A DNA stretch of 64,000 bases from Leptospira selangorensis (lineage in GTDB: Bacteria; Spirochaetota; Leptospiria; Leptospirales; Leptospiraceae). Below the pieces are notes generated by a model, which was not told the DNA's origin, made no database searches, and worked only from the letters and a program-made list of their open reading frames with translations. A program made the position numbers and the translations under genes. This document shows, in pieces, positions 54,927-62,800 of the stretch (positions within the stretch are counted from its first letter, which is position 1; each line of letters starts with the position of its first letter). The DNA lies in the NCBI RefSeq assembly GCF_004769405.1, contig NZ_RQES01000005.1, positions 682,001 to 746,000 of the forward strand, written 5' to 3'.

Positions 54927-57299
54927 ATGTCGCTTGACCTTCCGTTTCGGAATGGTCTTTTTAAACTCCACTTTTACTTCATGTATCTCCAATTCCTGAC
55001 CCTTTCCTTTTTAATCGCAGTACTTCTATGTATTCTAGGAGTAGTGTATTGCCTAAGCGTAAAAAATAAGATTTCCGGGATCAGAGAGTTGATGCTCTCT
55101 TTTTTATGTTTAGTTTTTTTATATTCTGGATGTGTTTATGCTTCGATTGAAACAGATCCAAGAGGTGCATTGCATAGATGGATCACAGTTTCTGCCGCAT
55201 TATTTGCAGCAGTCTTCTACCAAAGATTTTTTCTGAAATTTCCATCCGTCGTTTTCCCAAAAGTCTCTTCTTATCTTTTTAAAATCCAATTAGGGATCGC
55301 TGCATGTATTTCTCTATGGTTCGTATGGGAAACGAAAGATGCAGTGAAAACTTTTAGATTTAACGGACAATACTGGGACCTAACCGCTACATTTCCGGGA
55401 AGGGTAGTCGCGATCTTTTCTTTGTTCTTAGCTTTGAGTGTCATTGTTATTGCAATCGCGCAAATTCTAAAGAATAAGGATCAGAAAAAAATCGCTCTCG
55501 GTGGGATTTTAGGCTCTTTCTTCTTAAATTTTTTGATACCTACCATCTATCTTACATTATTCAGATTGGGACAAGTAAGTGCAGAAGTATTCGTAAACGC
55601 ATTAGCGATCTCCGTCATTTCCGGATTTTTTGTATTCCATATATTTTTCGTAAGTTATGGAGGTCATAGGACTTCTCTCACTGTCAGGATCTTAACCATA
55701 GTTCTTGCAATGGCATTATCAGTGACCCAGGTAATGTCAGGCGGATTGAGTAAGGCGATAGAAAATGAATACGATAGTATCCAGACAAATGTATTACAAA
55801 ATGCGAAATTAATATCTCCCCCTAAGGATTCGGTTTTTCTTTCTAAAATTGGGGAAAATACTTCTAAATCGGATCTGAGTGCCGCGGTTCTGGGGGTTCG
55901 TTCCTTTATTCTGACTTCTTCCGGAAAACCTCTTATCGTATATCAGAATTTTATAAATAATACTGAGATGGGTTTGGAATATTCTTCTTATAGAAGTTTT
56001 GTTCACGGATATGTTTTGGATTGGGCGATCCGACTTTTTGTCGGCCTTTGTGTATTGATTTTCGGATTCCTGATCTTTATGAAAATCTCCATATTAAACC
56101 CACTATTCGCTTTATTAAAAGGGTTGGATAGGGTAGAAGGAGGAGAACTTTCCGTCGAAGTAGAAGTTCGCAATAAAGATGAGATAGGATTATTGACCCA
56201 GGCATTCAATGCGATGGTCCGTTCTATTCGAGAAGCAAGGCAGGAATTACAACAATATACTTCTAATTTGGAGAGAACCATTTTAGAAAGGGACTCTATC
56301 TATGATGCTGTCCCTCAAGAAAGAGTATTATCTAATAAAACCTTAATATATGCATCAAGAAGCATGCAGGCAGTCGTGGATAGGGTAGAAAGAATTTCAG
56401 GAAGAGAACAACCCGTATTGATCACCGGAGAAACGGGAACCGGAAAGGAGATCATTGCGGGACTTCTTCATGAATTAGGAAAAGGAAAGGACAGTCCATT
56501 TGTGCCGATCAATTGTGCTGCAGTGCCCGCAAATCTTTGGGAAAGCCAGATCTTCGGATACGTAAAAGGGGCTTTTACCGATGCAAAGTCCGATTATGCA
56601 GGACTTGTTGCGGAGGCAAACGGAGGAACCTTATTTTTTGACGAAGTAGGTGAGATGCCTATCGAGATCCAACCTAAAATATTAAGATTATTACAAGAAC
56701 GTAAATATAAACAAGTGGGAGGACGTTCAGAACTTAAGGCGGAATGTAGGGCAATTTTTGCTACCCACAGAAACTTAAGATCGATGGTAGCAAAGGGAAC
56801 TTTTAGAGAGGATTTATATTATAGGATCAATGTATTCGAAATAGGGATCCCACCTTTGAGAGAAAGAAGATCCGATATCCCGTTTCTTACGAATCGATTC
56901 GTAGAACATTATTCCAAACAAATGGAAATGGATAAACCTAATATAAGCGAAGAGGTTATGGATCTGTTCTTGGAATTTCCTTGGTCCGGAAATATACGTG
57001 AATTGGAAAACTGTATTATCCGAACTCTTGCAGATTTGAAAGGGGATCATATTAAAATTTCAGATCTTCCCCCTGAATTATTAGAACTCAAAAGTTCCCA
57101 AAGAGAAGAGATGGGAGAAATACCGATTTCAAATGGATCTTATGCTGCAGGATTTGAGTCATTGGTTTCTATGTATTCCAGAAGATTGATTGAAACGGCA
57201 TTACAGAAGTGTAAAGGGAATAAATCAGAGGCTGCTCGTCTTCTAAAAATTTCCAGGGGAAAACTTCAATACCAGATGAAAATGCTGGATATGGAATGA
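54927..57299 (+). CDS. Membrane-integral sigma-54-dependent activator with HAMP domain
   Basis: 790 residues (ATG 54981 is an alternative start that aligns better with the SpoIIE paralogue; neither has a clear ribosome site). Residues about 22-272 hold eight membrane helices including LHRWITVSAALF. A periplasmic segment (275-365), a ninth helix and HAMP (about 388-440, NPLFALLKGLDRVEGGELSV) follow. The AAA+ sigma-54 domain has Walker A GETGTGKE near 503, KGAFTDAKSDYAG near 547, Walker B GGTLFFDEVGEM near 570, the arginine-finger region FREDLYYRINVFEI and NIRELENCI. A Fis-type HTH ends the protein (NKSEAARLLKISRGKLQYQM). The usual GAFTGA is GAFTDA. It probably binds the dyads at 50657-50703 and 53636-53680. 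Confidence 0.92.
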   Translation: MSLDLPFRNGLFKLHFYFMYLQFLTLSFLIAVLLCILGVVYCLSVKNKISGIRELMLSFLCLVFLYSGCVYASIETDPRGALHRWITVSAALFAAVFYQRFFLKFPSVVFPKVSSYLFKIQLGIAACISLWFVWETKDAVKTFRFNGQYWDLTATFPGRVVAIFSLFLALSVIVIAIAQILKNKDQKKIALGGILGSFFLNFLIPTIYLTLFRLGQVSAEVFVNALAISVISGFFVFHIFFVSYGGHRTSLTVRILTIVLAMALSVTQVMSGGLSKAIENEYDSIQTNVLQNAKLISPPKDSVFLSKIGENTSKSDLSAAVLGVRSFILTSSGKPLIVYQNFINNTEMGLEYSSYRSFVHGYVLDWAIRLFVGLCVLIFGFLIFMKISILNPLFALLKGLDRVEGGELSVEVEVRNKDEIGLLTQAFNAMVRSIREARQELQQYTSNLERTILERDSIYDAVPQERVLSNKTLIYASRSMQAVVDRVERISGREQPVLITGETGTGKEIIAGLLHELGKGKDSPFVPINCAAVPANLWESQIFGYVKGAFTDAKSDYAGLVAEANGGTLFFDEVGEMPIEIQPKILRLLQERKYKQVGGRSELKAECRAIFATHRNLRSMVAKGTFREDLYYRINVFEIGIPPLRERRSDIPFLTNRFVEHYSKQMEMDKPNISEEVMDLFLEFPWSGNIRELENCIIRTLADLKGDHIKISDLPPELLELKSSQREEMGEIPISNGSYAAGFESLVSMYSRRLIETALQKCKGNKSEAARLLKISRGKLQYQMKMLDME

Positions 57300-57307
57300 T
57301 CCAAAAG

Positions 57308-57324
57308 TTCGTTTTGCAAACGAA
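57308..57324. promoter_or_regulatory. Inverted repeat between activator and hotdog gene
   Basis: TTCGTTT-TGC-AAACGAA, a perfect 7-3-7 dyad, nine bases after the activator stop. No T-run follows, so it is more likely an operator or mRNA hairpin than a terminator. Confidence 0.45.
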
Positions 57325-57395
57325 TCTAAGAATAAATCGACCATTTGTATTCTTTTCGGTTTGATATAAAACGAACCAAATTTCTAACTAGGTAT

Positions 57396-57827
57396 ATGAC
57401 AGAGAAATTCGACGTTTTATCCATACCGTTCAACGTACATATCCAACTTTCCAGGCCTAAACAAGGAGAGGATGCTCTCTTAGTCATGGAAGACAAACCG
57501 ATCTATAAAAACCATGTGGGCTCGGGACATGCTGCAGCGTTATTCGCTCTCGCAGAAGGGAGTGGAGGGGAATATTTACTTTCCAAAGTGGCTTCTCTTC
57601 CTTTTGAAATTATTCCGGTAGTTCGTAAGTCCGAAGTAAAATATAAAAAGCCCGCACAAGGTAGAGTTGTCTCCAGAGGAGTGATCGACGAAGAGGAATG
57701 GTCCGCGTTTATGGCCCAACTTGAAAAAAAGGGAAGAGCAGGGCTCACAGTCGGAGTGGAACTTTTTGATGAGACACAAGCGAATGTGGCAAGTTTCAGT
57801 TTTGATTGGTTTATCGCTAAGAAATAA
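57396..57827 (+). CDS. DUF4442-like hotdog protein
   Basis: About 143 residues from ATG 57396, which has AGG five bases upstream; the earlier in-frame ATG at 57345 has none. The hotdog core is seen as YKNHVGSGHAAALFALAEGS near residue 45, with LPFEIIPVVRKSEVKYKKPA and a final strand set NVASFSFDWFIAKK. Such proteins are thioesterase relatives acting on acyl-CoA. It lies 96 bp downstream of the sigma-54 activator in the same direction and could be part of the same transcript. Function is inferred from fold only. Confidence 0.78.
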   Translation: MTEKFDVLSIPFNVHIQLSRPKQGEDALLVMEDKPIYKNHVGSGHAAALFALAEGSGGEYLLSKVASLPFEIIPVVRKSEVKYKKPAQGRVVSRGVIDEEEWSAFMAQLEKKGRAGLTVGVELFDETQANVASFSFDWFIAKK

Positions 57828-58058
57828 AAATTTACCCCATAGGCCAGTCAAGTTCGCAGCCTCACTTACATCGGTGTACCGATCACTTATATTTTAATTA
57901 TAAAATTATCCAACGAGTGACGCTCTGCGTTCGAAATAAATTCAAAACTTATAATGTTTTTTTCGAACGTATGTGCTTACTTACATCTTTTTTAAAAATC
58001 GTTTGACCTTCCTTAAATTTCGGTTAACCCACTTCGTTGAACTGTGGAGGCAAGGGAA
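57828..58058. promoter_or_regulatory. Upstream region of the ceramidase gene with dyads
   Basis: Contains ATCGGT-GT-ACCGAT (57870-57883), a long-spaced inverted repeat CGTTCGAAA/TTTCGAACG (57928-57936 and 57961-57969), and a direct repeat ACTTACATC (57864-57872, 57979-57987). These are candidate regulator sites. No sigma-54 element was found here. Confidence 0.45.
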
Positions 58059-60359
58059 ATGAAAAATAAACAAACGAAATTTTTAACCCTAGCAATGGCT
58101 CTGATATTCATCCTAACCAGTTGTGATCAGAAGTCAGACGACGATAAATTATTAGAACTGGCCGTTTCTTCTAATGGAATAAAAGAATCCAGCTCTAATC
58201 CTATTCTAAATAGTCTCGCTTTACCTACATCTACTCCTGCGGATGTGTTTTTGGTCGGTGCAGCAAAGGCTGATATAACGGGACCATTCGTACAATCAAG
58301 TACCGGCTATAATAGTCCAGGTGACGAAATGTCCGGTTTGGCTATGAGGCTTTATTCCAGAGCTTTCGTGATTGAACGTCCAGGCGGGGCAAGAGTGGCA
58401 ATTGTGACCAACGATATGATCCATATGTACCAAAGTGTAAAAATGGGCGTCATTAAAAAGTTACAGGCCGACGGTTATGGATCTGCGTTTAACAATGATA
58501 ATGTTCTTTTATTCGCGACTCATACACATTCCGCTCCTTCTAATATTTCTTGGTACACATTATTCAATTTATTCAACGGAGTAGTCGGTTTTGATAAGGT
58601 TCACTATAATATAGTAGTGAACGGTATCGCCGATTCTATCAAGGCAGCCTATAATAATAGAAGGGAAGCTAGGATCAAATTTGCTTCAGGAAATCTTTCC
58701 AATTTTGCAAATAATAGATCTTCCGCTGCTTATGCGTGGAACTTGGACAAAACAAATTATTCTTCGAATATAAACGAGACGATGAGTTTACTTCGTTTTG
58801 AAGGGACGGACGGTTCTCCGATCGGATTACTGAACTGGTTTGCCGTTCACGGAACTTCTCTTGGAATTACAAATCGTAGAGCTCATGGGGATAATAAGGG
58901 TTACGCTTCTTACTTGGCGGAAAGCACATTCGGTGGAAACTTTGTGGCTGCATTTCCCCAGGGACCTATGGGAGATGTGAGTCCGAATACTCCTGATCCT
59001 TCCGATATTACGAAACCTTTTTTAAGACCGAATGATATTGATCCAAGTTTAGACGCTTTGGAGAATCCTATCGTTCACGGAACTAAGCAAGGAACTCGAG
59101 CATTAGAATTATATAATGCGGCTACCACTACGCTTACCGGGAATATCGGTTATAGACATTCTCATGTGGTTTGGAATAATAAAATTGCTGTAGATCCTTC
59201 CTATATCGGGACCTTCTCCATGCCTTGGGATACCGGCACTGGAAATACGACCTGCGTAGCAACGATCGGCGGTGGATTTTTAGCAGGAGATGAAGAAGGT
59301 GCTCCGGTAGAATTCGCAAAAGAAGGTGAGATCCGAAACAATTTCGTATTCGAGAATGGAGTTTGGGTTAAGAAAAATTATTCTTTAACTAACTTAAGCG
59401 GTGCCGCTCAGATCTTAGGATATCTATGGCCTCTTGCCCAATTGGCACTGAGTTCCACGAAGTATGAGGCATGTGATAAGGAAAAATTCACACTTCTGCC
59501 TGTGGGAGAAGTGGATAGTTTCTGGTTCCCGAATCCTCAAGTGCCTTTTGTTCCGGTGGTTCTTCCATTACAAGTGATCACGATAGGAAACACTGCGATT
59601 GTGGCTTCTCCTTTCGAAGTAACGACGAATGCAGGAAGAAGGTTGAAAGCAAAGTTAACTACAACTCTTGCTGCAGCGGGGATCTCCAATGTAGTTGTAG
59701 GAGCAATGGCAAATGCTTATGCTCAGTATCTGACTACTCGTGAAGAATATTCAGCTCAGAACTTCGAAGGTGGATTTACCGCTTACGGTCCTTGGGCGAA
59801 TGCAGCACTGATCCAAGAGTTTGATCGGATCGCTAAGGATATAGTGGCGAATCGTTCTACAAATGCAGGACCGAACCCTCCTGATCTTTCTAACCAACAG
59901 TTTATTCAAACTTGGTTATCACAGAACGGTATAGTGAATGATGGAGGAGATTTCGGAAAAGTTCTAACTGATCCCAACTCTTCTTACAATAGGACTAAAG
60001 ATACAGTGACTGTCAAATTCCAAGGTTCGCATCCTAGGGTGGTTCAGGATAAAAAACTGGATGGATCTCTTTCTTCTTTTTATGATCCGAATACTTATAC
60101 GTATTTAGAGATCCAAAAGAAAAACGGAAGCTCTTGGACTACTGTTGCTAACGATAATAATCCATATACGGCTTATGATTGGGCAAGGACCGGTGGAGAT
60201 CTTTCTGCTACATCCGAAGTAACTATCACTTGGTTGATTCGTAACCAACAAGCTGGAACTTACAGAGTTGTATACAATGGTTTGGCGAAACAATTCTGGG
60301 GAATTTTCTGGACTTACAAAAAATTCACTGGGACTTCCAAAGAGTTTGTTTTGCAGTAA
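58059..60359 (+). CDS. Neutral/alkaline ceramidase-family lipoprotein
   Basis: 766 residues from ATG 58059 (GGAGG upstream; the in-frame GTG at 58044 overlaps that site). A lipoprotein signal ends ALIFILTSC. The N-terminal catalytic domain of neutral ceramidase (PF04734 type) is recognised by VGAAKADITGPFV, MRLYSRAFVIERPGG, the zinc-binding LLFATHTHSAPSNISW, then GLLNWFAVHGTSLG and AAFPQGPMGDVSPNTPDP (nucleophile region). A C-terminal Ig-like domain has VTWLIRNQQ-type strands. The enzyme cleaves ceramide to sphingosine and fatty acid. Bacteria of this group do not make sphingolipids as far as known, so host or environmental ceramide is the expected substrate. It lies downstream of the hotdog gene with its own promoter region. 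Confidence 0.88.
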   Translation: MKNKQTKFLTLAMALIFILTSCDQKSDDDKLLELAVSSNGIKESSSNPILNSLALPTSTPADVFLVGAAKADITGPFVQSSTGYNSPGDEMSGLAMRLYSRAFVIERPGGARVAIVTNDMIHMYQSVKMGVIKKLQADGYGSAFNNDNVLLFATHTHSAPSNISWYTLFNLFNGVVGFDKVHYNIVVNGIADSIKAAYNNRREARIKFASGNLSNFANNRSSAAYAWNLDKTNYSSNINETMSLLRFEGTDGSPIGLLNWFAVHGTSLGITNRRAHGDNKGYASYLAESTFGGNFVAAFPQGPMGDVSPNTPDPSDITKPFLRPNDIDPSLDALENPIVHGTKQGTRALELYNAATTTLTGNIGYRHSHVVWNNKIAVDPSYIGTFSMPWDTGTGNTTCVATIGGGFLAGDEEGAPVEFAKEGEIRNNFVFENGVWVKKNYSLTNLSGAAQILGYLWPLAQLALSSTKYEACDKEKFTLLPVGEVDSFWFPNPQVPFVPVVLPLQVITIGNTAIVASPFEVTTNAGRRLKAKLTTTLAAAGISNVVVGAMANAYAQYLTTREEYSAQNFEGGFTAYGPWANAALIQEFDRIAKDIVANRSTNAGPNPPDLSNQQFIQTWLSQNGIVNDGGDFGKVLTDPNSSYNRTKDTVTVKFQGSHPRVVQDKKLDGSLSSFYDPNTYTYLEIQKKNGSSWTTVANDNNPYTAYDWARTGGDLSATSEVTITWLIRNQQAGTYRVVYNGLAKQFWGIFWTYKKFTGTSKEFVLQ

Positions 60360-60402
60360 AACGATCTTCTCTTAAAAAACCGGTTTAAGACCGAAAGAAT
60401 AT

Positions 60403-60430
60403 CCCGGAAACGGATGGACCTGTTTCCGGG
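60403..60430 (+). other. Hairpin between ceramidase and glutathione peroxidase genes
   Basis: CCCGGAAAC (60403-60411) pairs with GTTTCCGGG (60422-60430), 10-nt loop, no T-run. It overlaps the ATG at 60414, supporting the downstream start at 60450 for the peroxidase. Confidence 0.5.
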
Positions 60431-60449
60431 ATTCGGATATGATTCCACT

Positions 60450-60995
60450 ATGGCTCTCAAATCCGTTTTGATTTTACTTTCCTTACTGATAGTTTCCTCT
60501 TCTCTTTATGCCGCGCCTAAAGCAGTTTATGATTTTACTGTGAAGGATATCAAAGGAAAGGATGTGGCACTTTCCAAATACAAAGGTAAGACCTTACTTA
60601 TCGTAAACGTCGCTTCCAAATGTGGGTATACCTACCAATATGAAAATTTGGAAAAGGTATATAAAAAATACAAGGGGAAGGGTTTCGAGATCGTTGGCTT
60701 TCCTGCGAATAATTTTTTATCCCAAGAACCTGGTAGCGATGCAGAGATAGAACAATTCTGCAGAGTAAAAAAAGGCGCAACCTTCGATATGATGTCCAAG
60801 ATCTCGGTTAAGGGAGAAGACCAACATCCCCTCTATACCTATCTCACTTCCAGCTCTCCGGATCCAGGCGATGTAAAATGGAATTTTGAAAAGTTCCTAA
60901 TCTCTCCTGCGGGTAAGATCGTAGCTAGATTTCGTTCAGGAACGGAACCGGATAGCAAAGAAGTCATGGATCAAATTGAGAAGGTATTGAAGTAG
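60450..60995 (+). CDS. Glutathione peroxidase-family protein, exported
   Basis: About 181 residues from ATG 60450, with a signal peptide ([16 protein letters not shown]) before the GPx domain. The peroxidatic site is Cys, not selenocysteine, in [19 protein letters not shown] near residue 50. The Gln is replaced in the usual FPCNQF context by [14 protein letters not shown], where Asn and the later Gln may serve, and VKWNFEKFL keeps the Trp-Asn pair. It reduces hydroperoxides, probably in the periplasm, using thioredoxin-like donors. It sits after the ceramidase gene and before a palindromic element. Confidence 0.9.
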   Translation: MALKSVLILLSLLIVSSSLYAAPKAVYDFTVKDIKGKDVALSKYKGKTLLIVNVASKCGYTYQYENLEKVYKKYKGKGFEIVGFPANNFLSQEPGSDAEIEQFCRVKKGATFDMMSKISVKGEDQHPLYTYLTSSSPDPGDVKWNFEKFLISPAGKIVARFRSGTEPDSKEVMDQIEKVLK

Positions 60996-61017
60996 TAAAT
61001 TTTACTTTTTATTGCGA

Positions 61018-61066
61018 TGTAGGAGTTCCAACAACGATTCAAATCGTATTGTGGGAATTCCTACAA
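61018..61066. repeat. Composite palindrome of two GGAATTCC-family units
   Basis: TGTAGGAGTTCCAACA (61018-61033) and TTGTGGGAATTCCTACAA (61049-61066) flank ACGATTCAAATCGT. The whole forms a long imperfect hairpin of about 22 bp. It lies between convergent genes and may act as a terminator or mRNA stabiliser. Confidence 0.75.
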
Positions 61067-61074
61067 GCAGATAC

Positions 61075-61773
61075 TTAAATATGTTCTTTCAAAAAAGCTA
61101 ATGTGATTGCCCAGGCCTGAGCGGCAGAAGTTTTATGATACGCCGCTCTTGCATCACAAAAAAATCCATGCTCTGCTTCCGAAAAGACTAACTCCACGTA
61201 ATTTTTTCCCGAACTTTTTAGTAATTCTGAGATCGCGGCTATATGAGTTTGTTTTACACTTCTGTCCTTGCCCGCCCAAACCAAAAGTAAGGGTGCATTT
61301 TGTTTGGGAGAATATTCTTCCGAAGTTTGGACAATCCTAGATCCGTAATATGAAATAGCTGCCTTGAAAGTATAAAGGGAATTCGCCAAAAAGGAAACCC
61401 ATCCACCCAAACAATAACCTATACTTGCAATTCTATTCGGAATACTTTTAGGATTTGTTTTGATCCAATCCAAGACTGCATCCAGATCCGATTTTAAATT
61501 TTCAGGAGTTAATTGGCTGAAATGAGGTTTTAATGCCATGAAGTCTTCGTAACTTCCCGCAAATCCTGGAGGAGCGGTTCTATAATAAAGTTCGGGAGCG
61601 ACTGCGAGGTAACCTTCTTTAGCAAATCGAACAGCAATATCTTTGATATGATCGTTTACTCCGAAAGCTTCTTGTAATACTAAAATACAAGGAGAAGGAG
61701 AAGAATCCGGATAAGCCACGAATGTTTGCATTTCTCCATGAGCTGTTTTAATTATAATCGTTTCCGTATTCAT
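61075..61773 (-). CDS. Dienelactone hydrolase-family protein
   Basis: 232 residues from ATG 61773 (GAGG five bases upstream; the in-frame GTG at 61779 is less likely). The DLH triad is visible: nucleophile Cys in ASIGYCLGGWVSFLAN near residue 120, Asp in LLLVWAGKDRSVKQTH near 172, and His in SEAEHGFFCDARAAYH near 204. The N-terminus TAHGEMQTFVAYPDSSPSPC followed by ILVLQEAFGVNDHIKD is typical of carboxymethylenebutenolidase relatives, which cleave lactones or esters. The physiological substrate is unknown. It converges on the peroxidase gene. Confidence 0.92.
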   Translation of the reverse strand: MNTETIIIKTAHGEMQTFVAYPDSSPSPCILVLQEAFGVNDHIKDIAVRFAKEGYLAVAPELYYRTAPPGFAGSYEDFMALKPHFSQLTPENLKSDLDAVLDWIKTNPKSIPNRIASIGYCLGGWVSFLANSLYTFKAAISYYGSRIVQTSEEYSPKQNAPLLLVWAGKDRSVKQTHIAAISELLKSSGKNYVELVFSEAEHGFFCDARAAYHKTSAAQAWAITLAFLKEHI

Positions 61774-61895
61774 TTTCACCTCTTCAAAAGCAGGTAGAAT
61801 GATCGGATCATTCGGATCCTTGTCGATCGATTTACAAGCTTCTAATACCTATTTAAGTTCTTTTCTTTTTTCTTTCGATTTCCAAACTAAGTTTC

Positions 61896-62753
61896 ATGCT
61901 GTTTCGTATTTTTTGGCTCCTTCTTCTTTTTCCTACTTTCTTATTCTCCCAAACTTTTAATCCTGAAGTTTATGATTCAAAAAGTAAATCTAAGGTGGAT
62001 CTTTCATCTATCATAGAAAAGGCTAAAGATGCGGACGTTATTATTTTCGGAGAAGAGCATAATGATAAGGTAGGACATGCTTGGAAATTGGAGGCTTTTA
62101 AAAAAATTGCCTCCACATATTCGTTACTTCTTTCCTTGGAAATGTTGGAGAAGGATCAGCAAAGATCAGTGGACGAATACTGTAAGGGAGAGATCACTGA
62201 AAGAGGTTTTTTGAATTCCGGGAAATTTTGGCCGAATTACCAAACTGATTATCATCCGATGGTTTCTTTTGCAAAAGAAAAAAATCTTCCCGTGCTTGCG
62301 GCTAACGCTCCCAGAAAATATGTGAACCTTGTATCCCACCAAGGTTTGGATTCTTTATATAAGATCAGATCTCCTTTTCTTCCACCTAGATATACTTATA
62401 ATTTATTCAGACAAAAAGAATACGAAGAACTTCTGTCTGCAATGATAGCAGAACATTCGCCTACAGGATTTTCTCCGGATAAACAAAAGTTTATAGATGC
62501 CCAATATGTTTGGGATGCTTCTATGGCTGATTCGATTGCAGAGGCATACTTTTTATTAAAAAGAAAGATCGTACATGTGAACGGAAGATTCCATTCTGAT
62601 AAAAGTTTGGGACTGACATATAGGCTGAAACAGATGGGCCTGAATGTTTTGACGGTCAGCATTTTCCCTTCGGAAGAAGGCAAAAGTTTTCAAGAAGAAG
62701 ATTGGAAATTGGCTGATTTCCTGGTAATCACCGAAAGAAAACCGGTGCCGTAA
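61896..62753 (+). CDS. ChaN-like (DUF399) haem-binding/Tiki-superfamily protein
   Basis: 285 residues with a signal peptide (FWLLLLFPTFLFSQ). The ChaN domain is recognised by DVIIFGEEHNDKVGHAWKLE near residue 50, LLLSLEMLEKDQQRSVDEY near 85, LPVLAANAPRKYVNLV near 135 and KIVHVNGRFHSDKSLGLTYR near 230. Members of the family bind haem or act as metal-dependent proteases (Tiki/TraB-like). The EEH and GRFH positions fit the metal site. The role in the envelope is not known. The penicillin-binding protein gene begins 47 bp downstream in the same direction. Confidence 0.85.
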   Translation: MLFRIFWLLLLFPTFLFSQTFNPEVYDSKSKSKVDLSSIIEKAKDADVIIFGEEHNDKVGHAWKLEAFKKIASTYSLLLSLEMLEKDQQRSVDEYCKGEITERGFLNSGKFWPNYQTDYHPMVSFAKEKNLPVLAANAPRKYVNLVSHQGLDSLYKIRSPFLPPRYTYNLFRQKEYEELLSAMIAEHSPTGFSPDKQKFIDAQYVWDASMADSIAEAYFLLKRKIVHVNGRFHSDKSLGLTYRLKQMGLNVLTVSIFPSEEGKSFQEEDWKLADFLVITERKPVP

Positions 62754-62800
62754 CACTTTCTTGCTTGTAGGGTTAGTGGATCTCTCCGACATTAATAGAG

